Below are positions 17,337 through 23,887 of a DNA stretch of 61,986 bases, piece by piece. Numbering within the stretch: the first letter of the stretch is position 1; every line of letters starts with the position of its first letter. Position numbers and translations under genes: made by a program. The notes beneath the pieces are model-generated. The model made no database searches. It worked only from the letters and a program-made list of their open reading frames with translations, and was not told where the DNA came from. Source of the DNA: Lachnospiraceae bacterium A4 (GTDB lineage: Bacteria > Bacillota > Clostridia > Lachnospirales > Lachnospiraceae); contig KE159534.1 of assembly GCA_000403215.2 (NCBI GenBank), forward strand, positions 50,701 through 112,686, written 5' to 3'.

Positions 17337-17378
17337 AGCCATACAGCAGTTTTGTATGGCTTGGCAATGCAGCATTGC
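17337..17378 (+). promoter_or_regulatory. Two hairpins in the pfkA leader
   Basis: AGCCATACA pairs with TGTATGGCT (17337-17361), and the palindrome GCAATGC-A-GCATTGC follows directly. Neither has a T-run. They may stabilise the mRNA or bind a regulator; function is inferred only. Confidence 0.4.
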
Positions 17379-17431
17379 ATATAAAATGATATTTTAATGC
17401 GCAGATAATGAATGCGAAGAAGGAGGTTCCC

Positions 17432-18505
17432 ATGATAAGAATCGGAATGTTAACAAGCGGCGGTGACTGCCAAGCGCTCAACGCGGCTATGCGCGGTGTG
17501 GCAAAAGGGTTGTTCAATGCAGGCAAAGAGGTTGAGCTCTTTGGCTTCCTCGACGGCTACAAAGGATTGATTTATGGAAAGTACAAGATGCTCTCGCCGT
17601 CAGATTTCTCTGGAATCCTGACAAAGGGCGGCACAATCCTTGGCAGCTCACGTATGCCATTCAAGAATATGCGCGACCCGGATGAAAATGGTCTGGATAA
17701 GGTGGAGGCGATGAAGCACAATTACTATAAGCTTTCGCTTGACTGTCTGGTAATCCTCGGCGGAAACGGGACACATAAGACAGCAAACCTTCTGCGCGAG
17801 GAGGGCTTAAATGTCGTGACACTGCCAAAGACCATCGACAATGACCTGTGGGGAACGGATATGACCTTCGGCTTCCAGAGCGCAGTTGATATCGCGACAC
17901 AGTGCATTGACCAGATTCACACGACGGCGGCTTCCCACGGACGTGTCTTTATCGTGGAAGTTATGGGACACAAGGTTGGCTATCTGACGCTGAACGCAGG
18001 AATCGCGGGCGGCGCTGATATTATCCTGATTCCAGAGATTCCGTATGACATCAACAAGATCATTAAGGCAATCCAGAAGCGGTCTGAGAGAGGCAGCAAA
18101 TTCACGATTCTTGCGGTTGCAGAGGGTGCGATTTCCAAGGAGATTGCTGCACTTTCCAAGAAAGAGTATAAGAAGTACATGGCAGAGTACAAGTATCCGA
18201 GTGTCTCCTACGAAATTGCAGAGAAAATTAAGGAAAAGAGCGGCATGGAGGTGCGTGTCACGGTTCCCGGGCATACACAGCGCGGAGGAAGCCCCGACTC
18301 GTATGACAGGGTATTTGCAAGCAGGCTCGGCGCGGAGGCATCTAAGCTGATCTTAAAGGGAGAGTATGGATACATGGTTGGTTATCAGAACAGAGAGGTT
18401 GTGAAGGTGCCGCTGTCCGACGTGGCAGGCAAGCTCAAGATGGTAGACCCGGATTCAACCATCATCAAGGAAGCAAAGATGCTCGGCATCAGCTTTGGCG
18501 ATTAA
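17432..18505 (+). CDS. pfkA: 6-phosphofructokinase
   Basis: Glycolytic enzyme phosphorylating fructose 6-phosphate. The start ATG 17432 follows GGAGGT, and the protein has 357 residues. Motifs are GMLTSGGDCQALNAAMRG (phosphate-donor loop), GGNGTHKTA, PKTIDNDLWGTDMTFGF (catalytic Asp), VEVMGHKVGYL and GHTQRGGSPDSYDR. The residue pair that separates ATP from pyrophosphate enzymes reads Gly (GGNGT) and Lys (PKTIDND), a mixed pattern seen in group III PFKs. Gly at the first site favours ATP, but donor specificity is uncertain. It is transcribed alone from its own promoter. Its terminator has been split by the transposon at 18530-23775. Confidence 0.92.
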   Translation: MIRIGMLTSGGDCQALNAAMRGVAKGLFNAGKEVELFGFLDGYKGLIYGKYKMLSPSDFSGILTKGGTILGSSRMPFKNMRDPDENGLDKVEAMKHNYYKLSLDCLVILGGNGTHKTANLLREEGLNVVTLPKTIDNDLWGTDMTFGFQSAVDIATQCIDQIHTTAASHGRVFIVEVMGHKVGYLTLNAGIAGGADIILIPEIPYDINKIIKAIQKRSERGSKFTILAVAEGAISKEIAALSKKEYKKYMAEYKYPSVSYEIAEKIKEKSGMEVRVTVPGHTQRGGSPDSYDRVFASRLGAEASKLILKGEYGYMVGYQNREVVKVPLSDVAGKLKMVDPDSTIIKEAKMLGISFGD

Positions 18506-18515
18506 GTGAAAAAAT

Positions 18516-18529
18516 AGAACTCCGTCAAG
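18516..18529 (+). terminator. Left half of the pfkA terminator (split by transposon)
   Basis: AGAACTCC-GTCAA at 18516-18528 is the left arm and loop. The right arm GGGGTTCT plus a T7 run lies at 23785-23799. Joined, they make an 8-bp stem with a 5-base loop and a U-tract, a textbook intrinsic terminator. The transposon sits in the loop. Confidence 0.8.
18520..18529 (+). repeat. 10-bp target-site duplication, left copy
   Basis: CTCCGTCAAG occurs directly before the left inverted repeat and again at 23776-23785 directly after the right inverted repeat. Confidence 0.9.
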
Positions 18530-18560
18530 CAATGTCATTTACTTAACATTTTTTACCATT

Positions 18561-18603
18561 AAATTAAGCCCATTACTCCATTTTTGAGTAATGAGCTTAA
18601 TTT
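18561..18603. terminator. Long hairpin inside the left transposon end
   Basis: AAATTAAGC...ATTACTC pairs with GAGTAAT...GCTTAATTT around a CATTTTT loop. It may block read-through between pfkA and the cargo in either direction. Confidence 0.45.
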
Positions 18604-18772
18604 ATCTAAATATTTCTATCGAGAACATATCCAACAATTAATATCTGTCAAAAATAAAATTCTTACATAAAAAATTTCAGAAATCCATATATTGTTACTG
18701 TTAAAAATATGTTCATTGTTTTAGTACCAAATTTTATGAAAATAGTGGGAATACTGCATATAAAACAGTAAT

Positions 18773-19255
18773 TTATTTTATTGCAGTTCCCAATGTTGCT
18801 ACTAATGTAGTGACAAGCTTAAATAATTCATTATTGTTGATTTGTTTACATACATCTGCAATATCCGGCAAACTGAATTTAGGCATTTTTCTCATGGCAA
18901 TTTTCAGTTCTTCCTTGTCCAGTTTCATGTATTTCTGTCCATAATCCATTCCCTTTTTGCATAATGCCAATGAAATAAAATCATATCTTATATAATCCTT
19001 GTCAGATGTATCAGTATTATCCTCAAAATTTATGTAATTTTTCTCATTAAGGCTGATTAAGTTTTCATAAAACAGCCATTGTAATTCGTCATCACCGCTC
19101 TCACCTATCCCATCAAATACCTGTATAAACCGGTCATATAATGAATCTTCATCGTATTCATCGTCCGAAGTGTTATTTCGTTTTACGTATGCATCAATTA
19201 AGATTAAATAAGACAGAACCATTTGTTCATCATTTGTTAATTCCTGTTTTTTCAT
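18773..19255 (-). CDS. Transposon cargo: unknown 160-residue protein
   Basis: The start at 19255 follows AAGGAG at 7 bases. The protein is acidic and helical (TNDEQMVLSYLILIDAYVKR near the N-terminus), with a C-terminal moderately hydrophobic segment LFKLVTTLVATLGTAIK. No catalytic motif or known domain is recognised. It is divergent from the XRE gene at 19407 with a shared 150-base control region. A role in cargo regulation or in an immunity or toxin function is possible but unsupported. Confidence 0.6.
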   Translation of the reverse strand: MKKQELTNDEQMVLSYLILIDAYVKRNNTSDDEYDEDSLYDRFIQVFDGIGESGDDELQWLFYENLISLNEKNYINFEDNTDTSDKDYIRYDFISLALCKKGMDYGQKYMKLDKEELKIAMRKMPKFSLPDIADVCKQINNNELFKLVTTLVATLGTAIK

Positions 19256-19345
19256 GGCAGACTCCTTTTGCTGTTTATCAGCGGTTCTTTCCGCATTTTT
19301 TCATTGGTTACTTTTTGTTGCTTTATGCACATTATACTACATATT

Positions 19346-19360
19346 GTTGTTTTATACAAC
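19346..19360. promoter_or_regulatory. Palindromic operator candidate between divergent cargo genes
   Basis: GTTGT-TTTAT-ACAAC is a 5+5 palindrome in the divergent intergenic region. It is a plausible binding site for the adjacent XRE protein. Confidence 0.4.
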
Positions 19361-19406
19361 CTATTGAAGTATGTTTTCTTATATTCTTTTGCATGGAGGT
19401 ATCGCT

Positions 19407-19706
19407 ATGATTAATAACTTAGGTGATAAACTAAAATCTGCACGTATTCAAAATAAATTGTCAAGAAAGGTCGTTGCTGAACTGACTGGGGTATCTGTCA
19501 GCATGATAGGGTTATATGAATCCAATGTAAGACAGCCGTCTCTTAATATTCTCATTAAACTGTCAGCAATTTACAAGGTATCCGTTGATTATCTGCTTGG
19601 AACTGACAGCAATACAAGAAATGTCTTATATCTCGACGGACTGACTGATAAACAGATTACGGCATTGAAAATGACTGCCGATTGTTTTCGTAACTCTAAT
19701 ACATAA
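19407..19706 (+). CDS. Transposon cargo: XRE-family repressor 1
   Basis: Protein of 99 residues starting at ATG 19407 after GGAGG. The helix-turn-helix is LSRKVVAELTGVSVSMIGLY followed by ESNVRQPSLNILIKLSAIYKVSVDYLLG, given as separate blocks. This is the SinR/phage-repressor form. The C-terminus is short (QITALKMTADCFR). It is divergent from the unknown gene at 18773-19255 and convergent with the lipoprotein gene. Confidence 0.8.
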   Translation: MINNLGDKLKSARIQNKLSRKVVAELTGVSVSMIGLYESNVRQPSLNILIKLSAIYKVSVDYLLGTDSNTRNVLYLDGLTDKQITALKMTADCFRNSNT

Positions 19707-19741
19707 TTACCTATTAACGCCATAACCCATTAAACGAATGC

Positions 19742-19763
19742 GGACAGCCCTTTCGGACTGTCC
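19742..19763. terminator. Hairpin between convergent cargo genes
   Basis: GGACAG...CTGTCC with G-C rich inner pairs (GGACAGCCC-TTTC-GGACTGTCC) lies between the XRE stop and the lipoprotein stop. Probably bidirectional. Confidence 0.6.
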
Positions 19764-19795
19764 CTTAGTTATTGTCTCCTACCACTGCTTCCTTG

Positions 19796-20497
19796 TTAAA
19801 CATCTTCCAAATATGTAGTTTTCACACCAGCATCATTAACCCAGCTGTCGCCCGGTTTCATTACTTCACCCGTCTTTGGATTTATATTGATTGGCTCACC
19901 ATGTTCATTATATACTACCCCATTTGCATCTGTTGTATTTGGTGTTCCAGTCGTCTGTTCCGGTGTCTGCGTCTGTTCCGGTGTACTCGGCTTTTGTGCT
20001 GTTTCCTGTTGCAACGGATTATTCACTACTAAATACTCTCCGCTGATAAATCCTTTATCCCCTGTTTCTGCCTCATACTCATACCAGTTTGATTCCTCTT
20101 TTACCTGTCCGGTAAGATGCACTAACTCGCCTTTATTGCACTCACCGAATAACTCATACGCCTGTTCATTCGGACCCATGTATGTATTGCACCACTCTTT
20201 GACATACATTTTCTTGTCTATTGTTTCTACTGTATATCCTGCCTGCTCCGTTTCTTCTGTTTCAGGCGTTGGGGCTGATGCCGCCGTTAGAATTTCATTC
20301 TCATCCGTACCGCCCTCATCTGTTGAATATTCTTCAGACCCTGTACTTTCTTGCCCTGCCGTACTTTCCTCCTCTTCCATACTCGCTGCAATTTTTGTGT
20401 TTTCCACCATATTCATGACTGCCTTTTCTTCATCACTGTTGCACGCTGTCAGCCCGATTATGATTAATCCCATCATAACTATTAGTTTCTTTTTCAT
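19796..20497 (-). CDS. Transposon cargo: lipoprotein with SH3-like domain
   Basis: Protein of 233 residues. The start at 20497 follows GGAGG. The signal peptide KKKLIVMMGLIIIGLTAC ends in a lipobox (L-T-A-C), predicting lipidation and outer-face anchoring. A low-complexity Ser/Glu/Thr linker follows, then an SH3b-like domain around GECNKGELVHLTGQVKEES...WYEYEAETGDKGFISGEYLVV (shown in parts). A proline/threonine stretch (TPEQTQTPEQTTGTPN) is next, then a C-terminal tail. Such SH3b lipoproteins usually bind the cell wall. Finding one as transposon cargo is unusual. Confidence 0.75.
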   Translation of the reverse strand: MKKKLIVMMGLIIIGLTACNSDEEKAVMNMVENTKIAASMEEEESTAGQESTGSEEYSTDEGGTDENEILTAASAPTPETEETEQAGYTVETIDKKMYVKEWCNTYMGPNEQAYELFGECNKGELVHLTGQVKEESNWYEYEAETGDKGFISGEYLVVNNPLQQETAQKPSTPEQTQTPEQTTGTPNTTDANGVVYNEHGEPININPKTGEVMKPGDSWVNDAGVKTTYLEDV

Positions 20498-20541
20498 TTT
20501 CTTTTCCTCCACTGCAACTTATTGTATTATTAGTTTCTTTT

Positions 20542-20578
20542 AGTTGCATTATATCACTGTATGTAGCAATTTGCAACT
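20542..20578 (-). promoter_or_regulatory. Lipoprotein promoter overlapped by paired operator
   Basis: Reading the minus strand: TTGCAA (20576-20571), a 17-base spacer, then TATAAT (20553-20548). The inverted pair AGTTGCA/TGCAACT spans exactly the -35 and -10 boxes, and another TGCAACT lies just downstream near 20513. A repressor bound here would block the promoter. Confidence 0.65.
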
Positions 20579-20699
20579 ATGTGCATTATTTACTATAAAA
20601 GAAATCCTGTATTTTCAGGAAACTGATAGACCATATATTTCCTAATCTATCAGTTTCCTTATACCACCCAATTGTTAAGTTATTCTGTCCGAATCATTT

Positions 20700-20873
20700 T
20701 TATGACCCTATCCTGTCGATGACTGCCTTTATCATTTTTTGTATCACGTCCACACTCCGTATGATATGGCTGTCCTCCTCATTGTCCTCTAATGATACCG
20801 CCAGCAACTGCACAATGTTCAGTACGTCCTCCAATTCCTCCCTTATGCTTTCCGGACTGTTTTTTTCTTCCAT
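20700..20873 (-). CDS. Transposon cargo: 57-residue acidic helical protein
   Basis: ATG at 20873 follows AGGAGA at a good distance, and the frame ends at TAA 20702-20700. The protein begins M-E-E-K-N-S-P-E-S-I-R-E-E-L and continues as one long amphipathic helix (VLNIVQLLAVSLEDNEED, then DVIQKMIKAVIDRIG). It has no known domain. Good ribosome site, own promoter and codon structure support it as real. Confidence 0.65.
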   Translation of the reverse strand: MEEKNSPESIREELEDVLNIVQLLAVSLEDNEEDSHIIRSVDVIQKMIKAVIDRIGS

Positions 20874-21045
20874 TCCTTTGTCTCCTTTCTCATTTGTTTA
20901 TTCAATTGTCAATGAGTTCAAATACCATACTGTCAGAATCCTTTATGTATATACGTTGCCCCCCTTTCCCTATGAAATTTCCAGTATGCATTTGTTCCCT
21001 GCCAAAGGGCAGGGGGAGTGTAACATTTTCTGACATGCTATTCAA

Positions 21046-21074
21046 ATTATAACCTTTAAGGTTGTATAATTCAA
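21046..21074 (-). promoter_or_regulatory. Promoter of the 57-residue gene with central palindrome
   Basis: On the minus strand TTGAAT (21074-21069), a 17-base spacer and TATAAT (21051-21046) form a promoter. The 13-base palindrome AACCTTTAAGGTT at 21051-21063 fills the spacer, an ideal operator position. A related ACCTATAAGGT palindrome lies at 21120-21130 upstream of the divergent XRE gene. Confidence 0.65.
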
Positions 21075-21161
21075 TACCTTTTACGCGGTTTTGTAAACGG
21101 TTAATTATGTGTAAACTTTACCTATAAGGTTATATTTTGCATGAAAGGCGCTGGTTATCAT

Positions 21162-21482
21162 ATGGAAGATTACAGAATTAAAATGGGTATGCGTTTGAAA
21201 AAGAAACGGAAAATGCTTAACTTAACACAGGAACAGATGGCTGAAAAATTAAATGTGTCAATCAAGCATTACGGAGGGGCTGAACGTGGCAGGGCAGGAC
21301 TTTCCATGGAAAACCTCATAGAAATATGCGGTATACTGGGTACGGATTTGAATTACCTGATTTTGGGGGAGCGTGAGGAAAAAGATTATATTCCTGAAAA
21401 ACTTAAGGAGCTGTATTTCTCCTGTCCTGAAGAAAAACGTCCTGTTTTTCTTGAACTGATGGAAGTAGCATTGAAATTATAA
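21162..21482 (+). CDS. Transposon cargo: XRE-family repressor 2
   Basis: Protein of 106 residues from ATG 21162 (an ATG at 21141 is also possible). The helix-turn-helix is RLKKKRKMLNLTQEQMAEKL followed by NVSIKHYGGAERGRAGLSME. Such proteins bind short palindromes as dimers. It is divergent from the 57-residue gene, with two AGGT-type palindromes between them, and likely controls both. Confidence 0.8.
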   Translation: MEDYRIKMGMRLKKKRKMLNLTQEQMAEKLNVSIKHYGGAERGRAGLSMENLIEICGILGTDLNYLILGEREEKDYIPEKLKELYFSCPEEKRPVFLELMEVALKL

Positions 21483-21581
21483 AGCCGTCTGCGGTTAAAT
21501 TTCCATTGCGTCCGCGCGTTTTGCAGGACTGGTTAATTTAAGAAAAATCAGTTGCAATTTTTAACAGGGCGCGGTATCATT

Positions 21582-21748
21582 GTGGTAACAAATCCAACAC
21601 AAAAGTTACCACCCTGTTTTGGGTTAAAAATATTATATGGAAAAATTCCTGTGTCCTGCTCCAAAATCAGCGTGAAATCAGTGGTAATTTTGGTAACAAA
21701 AATAAATTACCATTGTGAAGGGTTAACAAAACATGGAGGATAGTTACC
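21582..21748 (+). promoter_or_regulatory. Cluster of GGTAAC/GTTACC boxes
   Basis: GTGGTAAC (21582-21589) and its exact inverse GTTACCAC (21605-21612) are followed by GTGGTAATTTTGGTAAC (21681-21697), an AATTACCA around 21705-21712 and GTTACC (21743-21748) just before the next ATG. Five or six copies in 170 bases suggest cooperative binding, either of a cargo regulator or of the 130-residue protein itself. Confidence 0.6.
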
Positions 21749-21751
21749 ATT

Positions 21752-22144
21752 ATGCCTGAACAAAAATCTCTAAAAAATGCAGACCTTAAACTGACACAGA
21801 TGTCAGATTCAGAACTGTTAGCCGTTGTTAACGACAGTGAAAATGTAAATTCCCTCAATGCGTCAGGGGAACTCCTGTTCAGACTTTTGAGACGCGTGCG
21901 CCAATTGGAAAAGGAAGTCCTGCTGTTAAGCGGACAGGCTGATAAGAAAGCGCGGAAACGTAAAGTTTATTATTATGAAGATGTCGAACTGACTGACGAA
22001 CTTCTTGTTGAATATATTGATACGGAAGCCTTTACGGTCTATGAACTGGAAAAAATTGTGGGCGCAAAGAAAAATGTGCTCCGCAACCGGTATAAGAATG
22101 CAAAAAAGAAGATACAGGCTCTGAAATGTCAGAATACGGAATGA
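21752..22144 (+). CDS. Transposon cargo: 130-residue basic, probable DNA-binding protein
   Basis: ATG 21752. The N-terminal half is acidic/helical (LTQMSDSELLAVVNDSENVN) with a coiled-coil-like LLRRVRQLEKEVLLLSGQ. A basic patch KKARKRKVYYYEDVEL leads to a C-terminal helix-turn-helix-like segment, FTVYELEKIVGAKKNVLRNR, ending in Lys-rich helix. No family recognised. Preceding operator boxes suggest autoregulation. It lies tail to tail with the transposase. Confidence 0.6.
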   Translation: MPEQKSLKNADLKLTQMSDSELLAVVNDSENVNSLNASGELLFRLLRRVRQLEKEVLLLSGQADKKARKRKVYYYEDVELTDELLVEYIDTEAFTVYELEKIVGAKKNVLRNRYKNAKKKIQALKCQNTE

Positions 22145-22184
22145 CAGGAAAACCTTTAAAACTGTTTTCCTGTCATTCTGTATT

Positions 22185-23501
22185 TTATGCAGGCACGCGG
22201 TAGACAAAACCAACGAATGATTTTGGTTTTATGTTGCGCCCGTCCTGCCGTCCGGGGCGTACTGGTTCGGTATATGTTGCGATGTCCTGTAAAAGCTTTT
22301 CTGCATCTGCGTCCTCCGTGCGGAAAAACTGCCTGCACAGGTAGACCGCCATTTTGAAATTGACCCTGTATTCATGGATATTTTCTTCTTTCTGCTGTAC
22401 TGCAACCATGCCTGATATCCGGCTGCAGAAATTTGACATTATCATTGACGCAAAGATTTCCTGTTTTACAAAACTGTCCTTTTTTCCGTGCAGGTTTACA
22501 AGTCCGAGTCCGTATTTAAGTTCCCTGAACGCGGTCTCTATCCCCCATCTTGCGTGGTACAGCTCCTTAATTTCTGACAGTGTGAAACTTCGTGGGAGGC
22601 TTGTTGCAAGCGTTTCATACACCCCTGTATCCAGCTTAAAACGCACCACGCGGAATTTCATTGCATACGGTGACTGGAAATCCCACCGTCCTGCCCTTGT
22701 CTTATCACTGTATGCACGGTCTTTGTTTTTATGCGTCTGTATAAGGATATGTCCTTTTTTCTTGTCCTCATTCGTCTGCGTGGTGGTTATCGTGCATGAA
22801 ATGTCAGTGTCAAGTTCCTTCATGGGTAGTTTTTTGATGTCGCGCATTGCCGAATTGTCCTGCTTTACACGGATTAGGAAATCCACATTGGGCTTTTCTG
22901 ACAAATGTGCAAAAACATTGTATGACTCATATCCCCTGTCTGCAACTATCAGTGTTTTTTCCCTGAACCCATGCCATGCCAGCATAAAGGTCAGCGCACC
23001 GATTTCGTCCTGCTGGGGCTGGGGCTGTATCACGCAGTGCTGGTATGTCTTGTTGAGCACGTCATACATTGGATTCACATGTAGCTGGTTATAGCCTTTG
23101 GGATTATAGTCACTACATACAAAACTGTTCGACCTGGGATTCCTTGCCATATTTACGGTGGTACCGTCAACAGCAAGGACACGGTATCCCCTGTATGTCC
23201 TGCTGTCCATGCTGGCATCATTAAAGCGTTCCATAGCCTCTTCCAATACTGTGTATGAAAGTTTTTTGCGCTGTTGGACAAATGCGGACGCCGTAACACC
23301 GATTCCTGCGTCATACAGTTCCTTGTTCAGACTTCCGCCCTGCATTGACAGTAACAGTTTGAAAATTACTTCCGGGGTAAGCTTGCGTCTGCGTACAAAA
23401 TTGCATTCCTGTTCGCCAAACTCCTTATGTGGGTTAGCGATTGCCGCCGATATGGCTGACATTAATTCAGCCTTTATTGTGTCAGGTGTCTTTTCATTCA
23501 T
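22185..23501 (-). CDS. IS4-family transposase
   Basis: DDE transposase of 438 residues, complete. The N-terminal domain (LTPEVIFKLLLSMQGGSLNK, DAGIGVTASAFVQQRKKL) precedes catalytic blocks: VLAVDGTTVNM (first D), LIVADRGYESYNVFAHL (second D, DRGY) and the YREK-like C-terminal signature ELYHARWGIETAFRELKYGL with the catalytic Glu. These are the IS4 signatures. It would move the whole 5.2-kb unit because it is the only transposase between the matching inverted repeats. Confidence 0.9.
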   Translation of the reverse strand: MNEKTPDTIKAELMSAISAAIANPHKEFGEQECNFVRRRKLTPEVIFKLLLSMQGGSLNKELYDAGIGVTASAFVQQRKKLSYTVLEEAMERFNDASMDSRTYRGYRVLAVDGTTVNMARNPRSNSFVCSDYNPKGYNQLHVNPMYDVLNKTYQHCVIQPQPQQDEIGALTFMLAWHGFREKTLIVADRGYESYNVFAHLSEKPNVDFLIRVKQDNSAMRDIKKLPMKELDTDISCTITTTQTNEDKKKGHILIQTHKNKDRAYSDKTRAGRWDFQSPYAMKFRVVRFKLDTGVYETLATSLPRSFTLSEIKELYHARWGIETAFRELKYGLGLVNLHGKKDSFVKQEIFASMIMSNFCSRISGMVAVQQKEENIHEYRVNFKMAVYLCRQFFRTEDADAEKLLQDIATYTEPVRPGRQDGRNIKPKSFVGFVYRVPA

Positions 23502-23775
23502 AATATTATGCCTCCTTTTTTATGACAACTGAAAGGTTAATGTGTATCTGTTTTTGGACACAAAAAAAGCAAGTTGCATATAAAAAAATTTTATATTTGA
23601 CCTGCTTTTATATTTCCACGTTTGATTTTCCTTTTAAATTTCCTATGACTGATTTAAGTTTAATTCTGTCGGATTGGTTTGTCAATACATTATTTTAAAT
23701 TTTTTAAAATGGCATTAAGTTAAGATTTTATTGCGCATTAACTTAATGGGGATAAATGTTAAGTAAATGACATTG

Positions 23776-23799
23776 CTCCGTCAAGGGGTTCTTTTTTTC
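23776..23799 (+). terminator. Right target duplication and right half of the pfkA terminator
   Basis: CTCCGTCAAG (23776-23785) repeats 18520-18529. GGGGTTCT plus a T7 run complete the split terminator. This copy on its own still has TCC...GGGG potential but lacks the AGAAC arm, so termination of pfkA now depends on structures inside the transposon. Confidence 0.75.
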
Positions 23800-23887
23800 A
23801 CCTTCTTTTTTCGTTTACAAAGTTTGTCAATTATGGTAAATTATAAATAATTGAGTATTATAATAAGAAGAAAGGCGATGGCAACCA

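Larger units (their letters stand above)
18530..23775. mobile_element. IS4-type transposon with passenger genes, 5,246 bp
   Basis: It is bounded by inverted repeats of about 39 bp: the first 22 bases from CAATGTCATTTACTTAAC are identical at both ends and the rest differ at a few positions. A perfect 10-bp target duplication CTCCGTCAAG flanks it. It encodes one IS4-type transposase (minus strand, near the right end) plus six other genes: an unknown protein, three probable DNA-binding proteins, a lipoprotein and a 57-residue protein. IS4 and IS231 relatives give 9-12 bp duplications, in agreement. Ordinary IS4 elements are about 1.5-2 kb, so this one carries about 3.7 kb of extra cargo. Confidence 0.85.

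Noticed and set aside
18516-18604. Treating the hairpin at 18561-18603 as the original pfkA terminator
   Set aside because: It lies inside the transposon. The reconstructed hairpin across the insertion is the true ancestral terminator.
19887-20543. 218-codon plus-strand frame
   Set aside because: Antisense shadow of the SH3-like lipoprotein gene, which has a lipobox, ribosome site and promoter on the minus strand.
22354-23532. Long plus-strand open frames across 22354-23094 and 23158-23532
   Set aside because: They are antisense to the IS4 transposase, lack ribosome sites and encode Cys/Ser-rich low-information sequence. They are shadows of the real gene.
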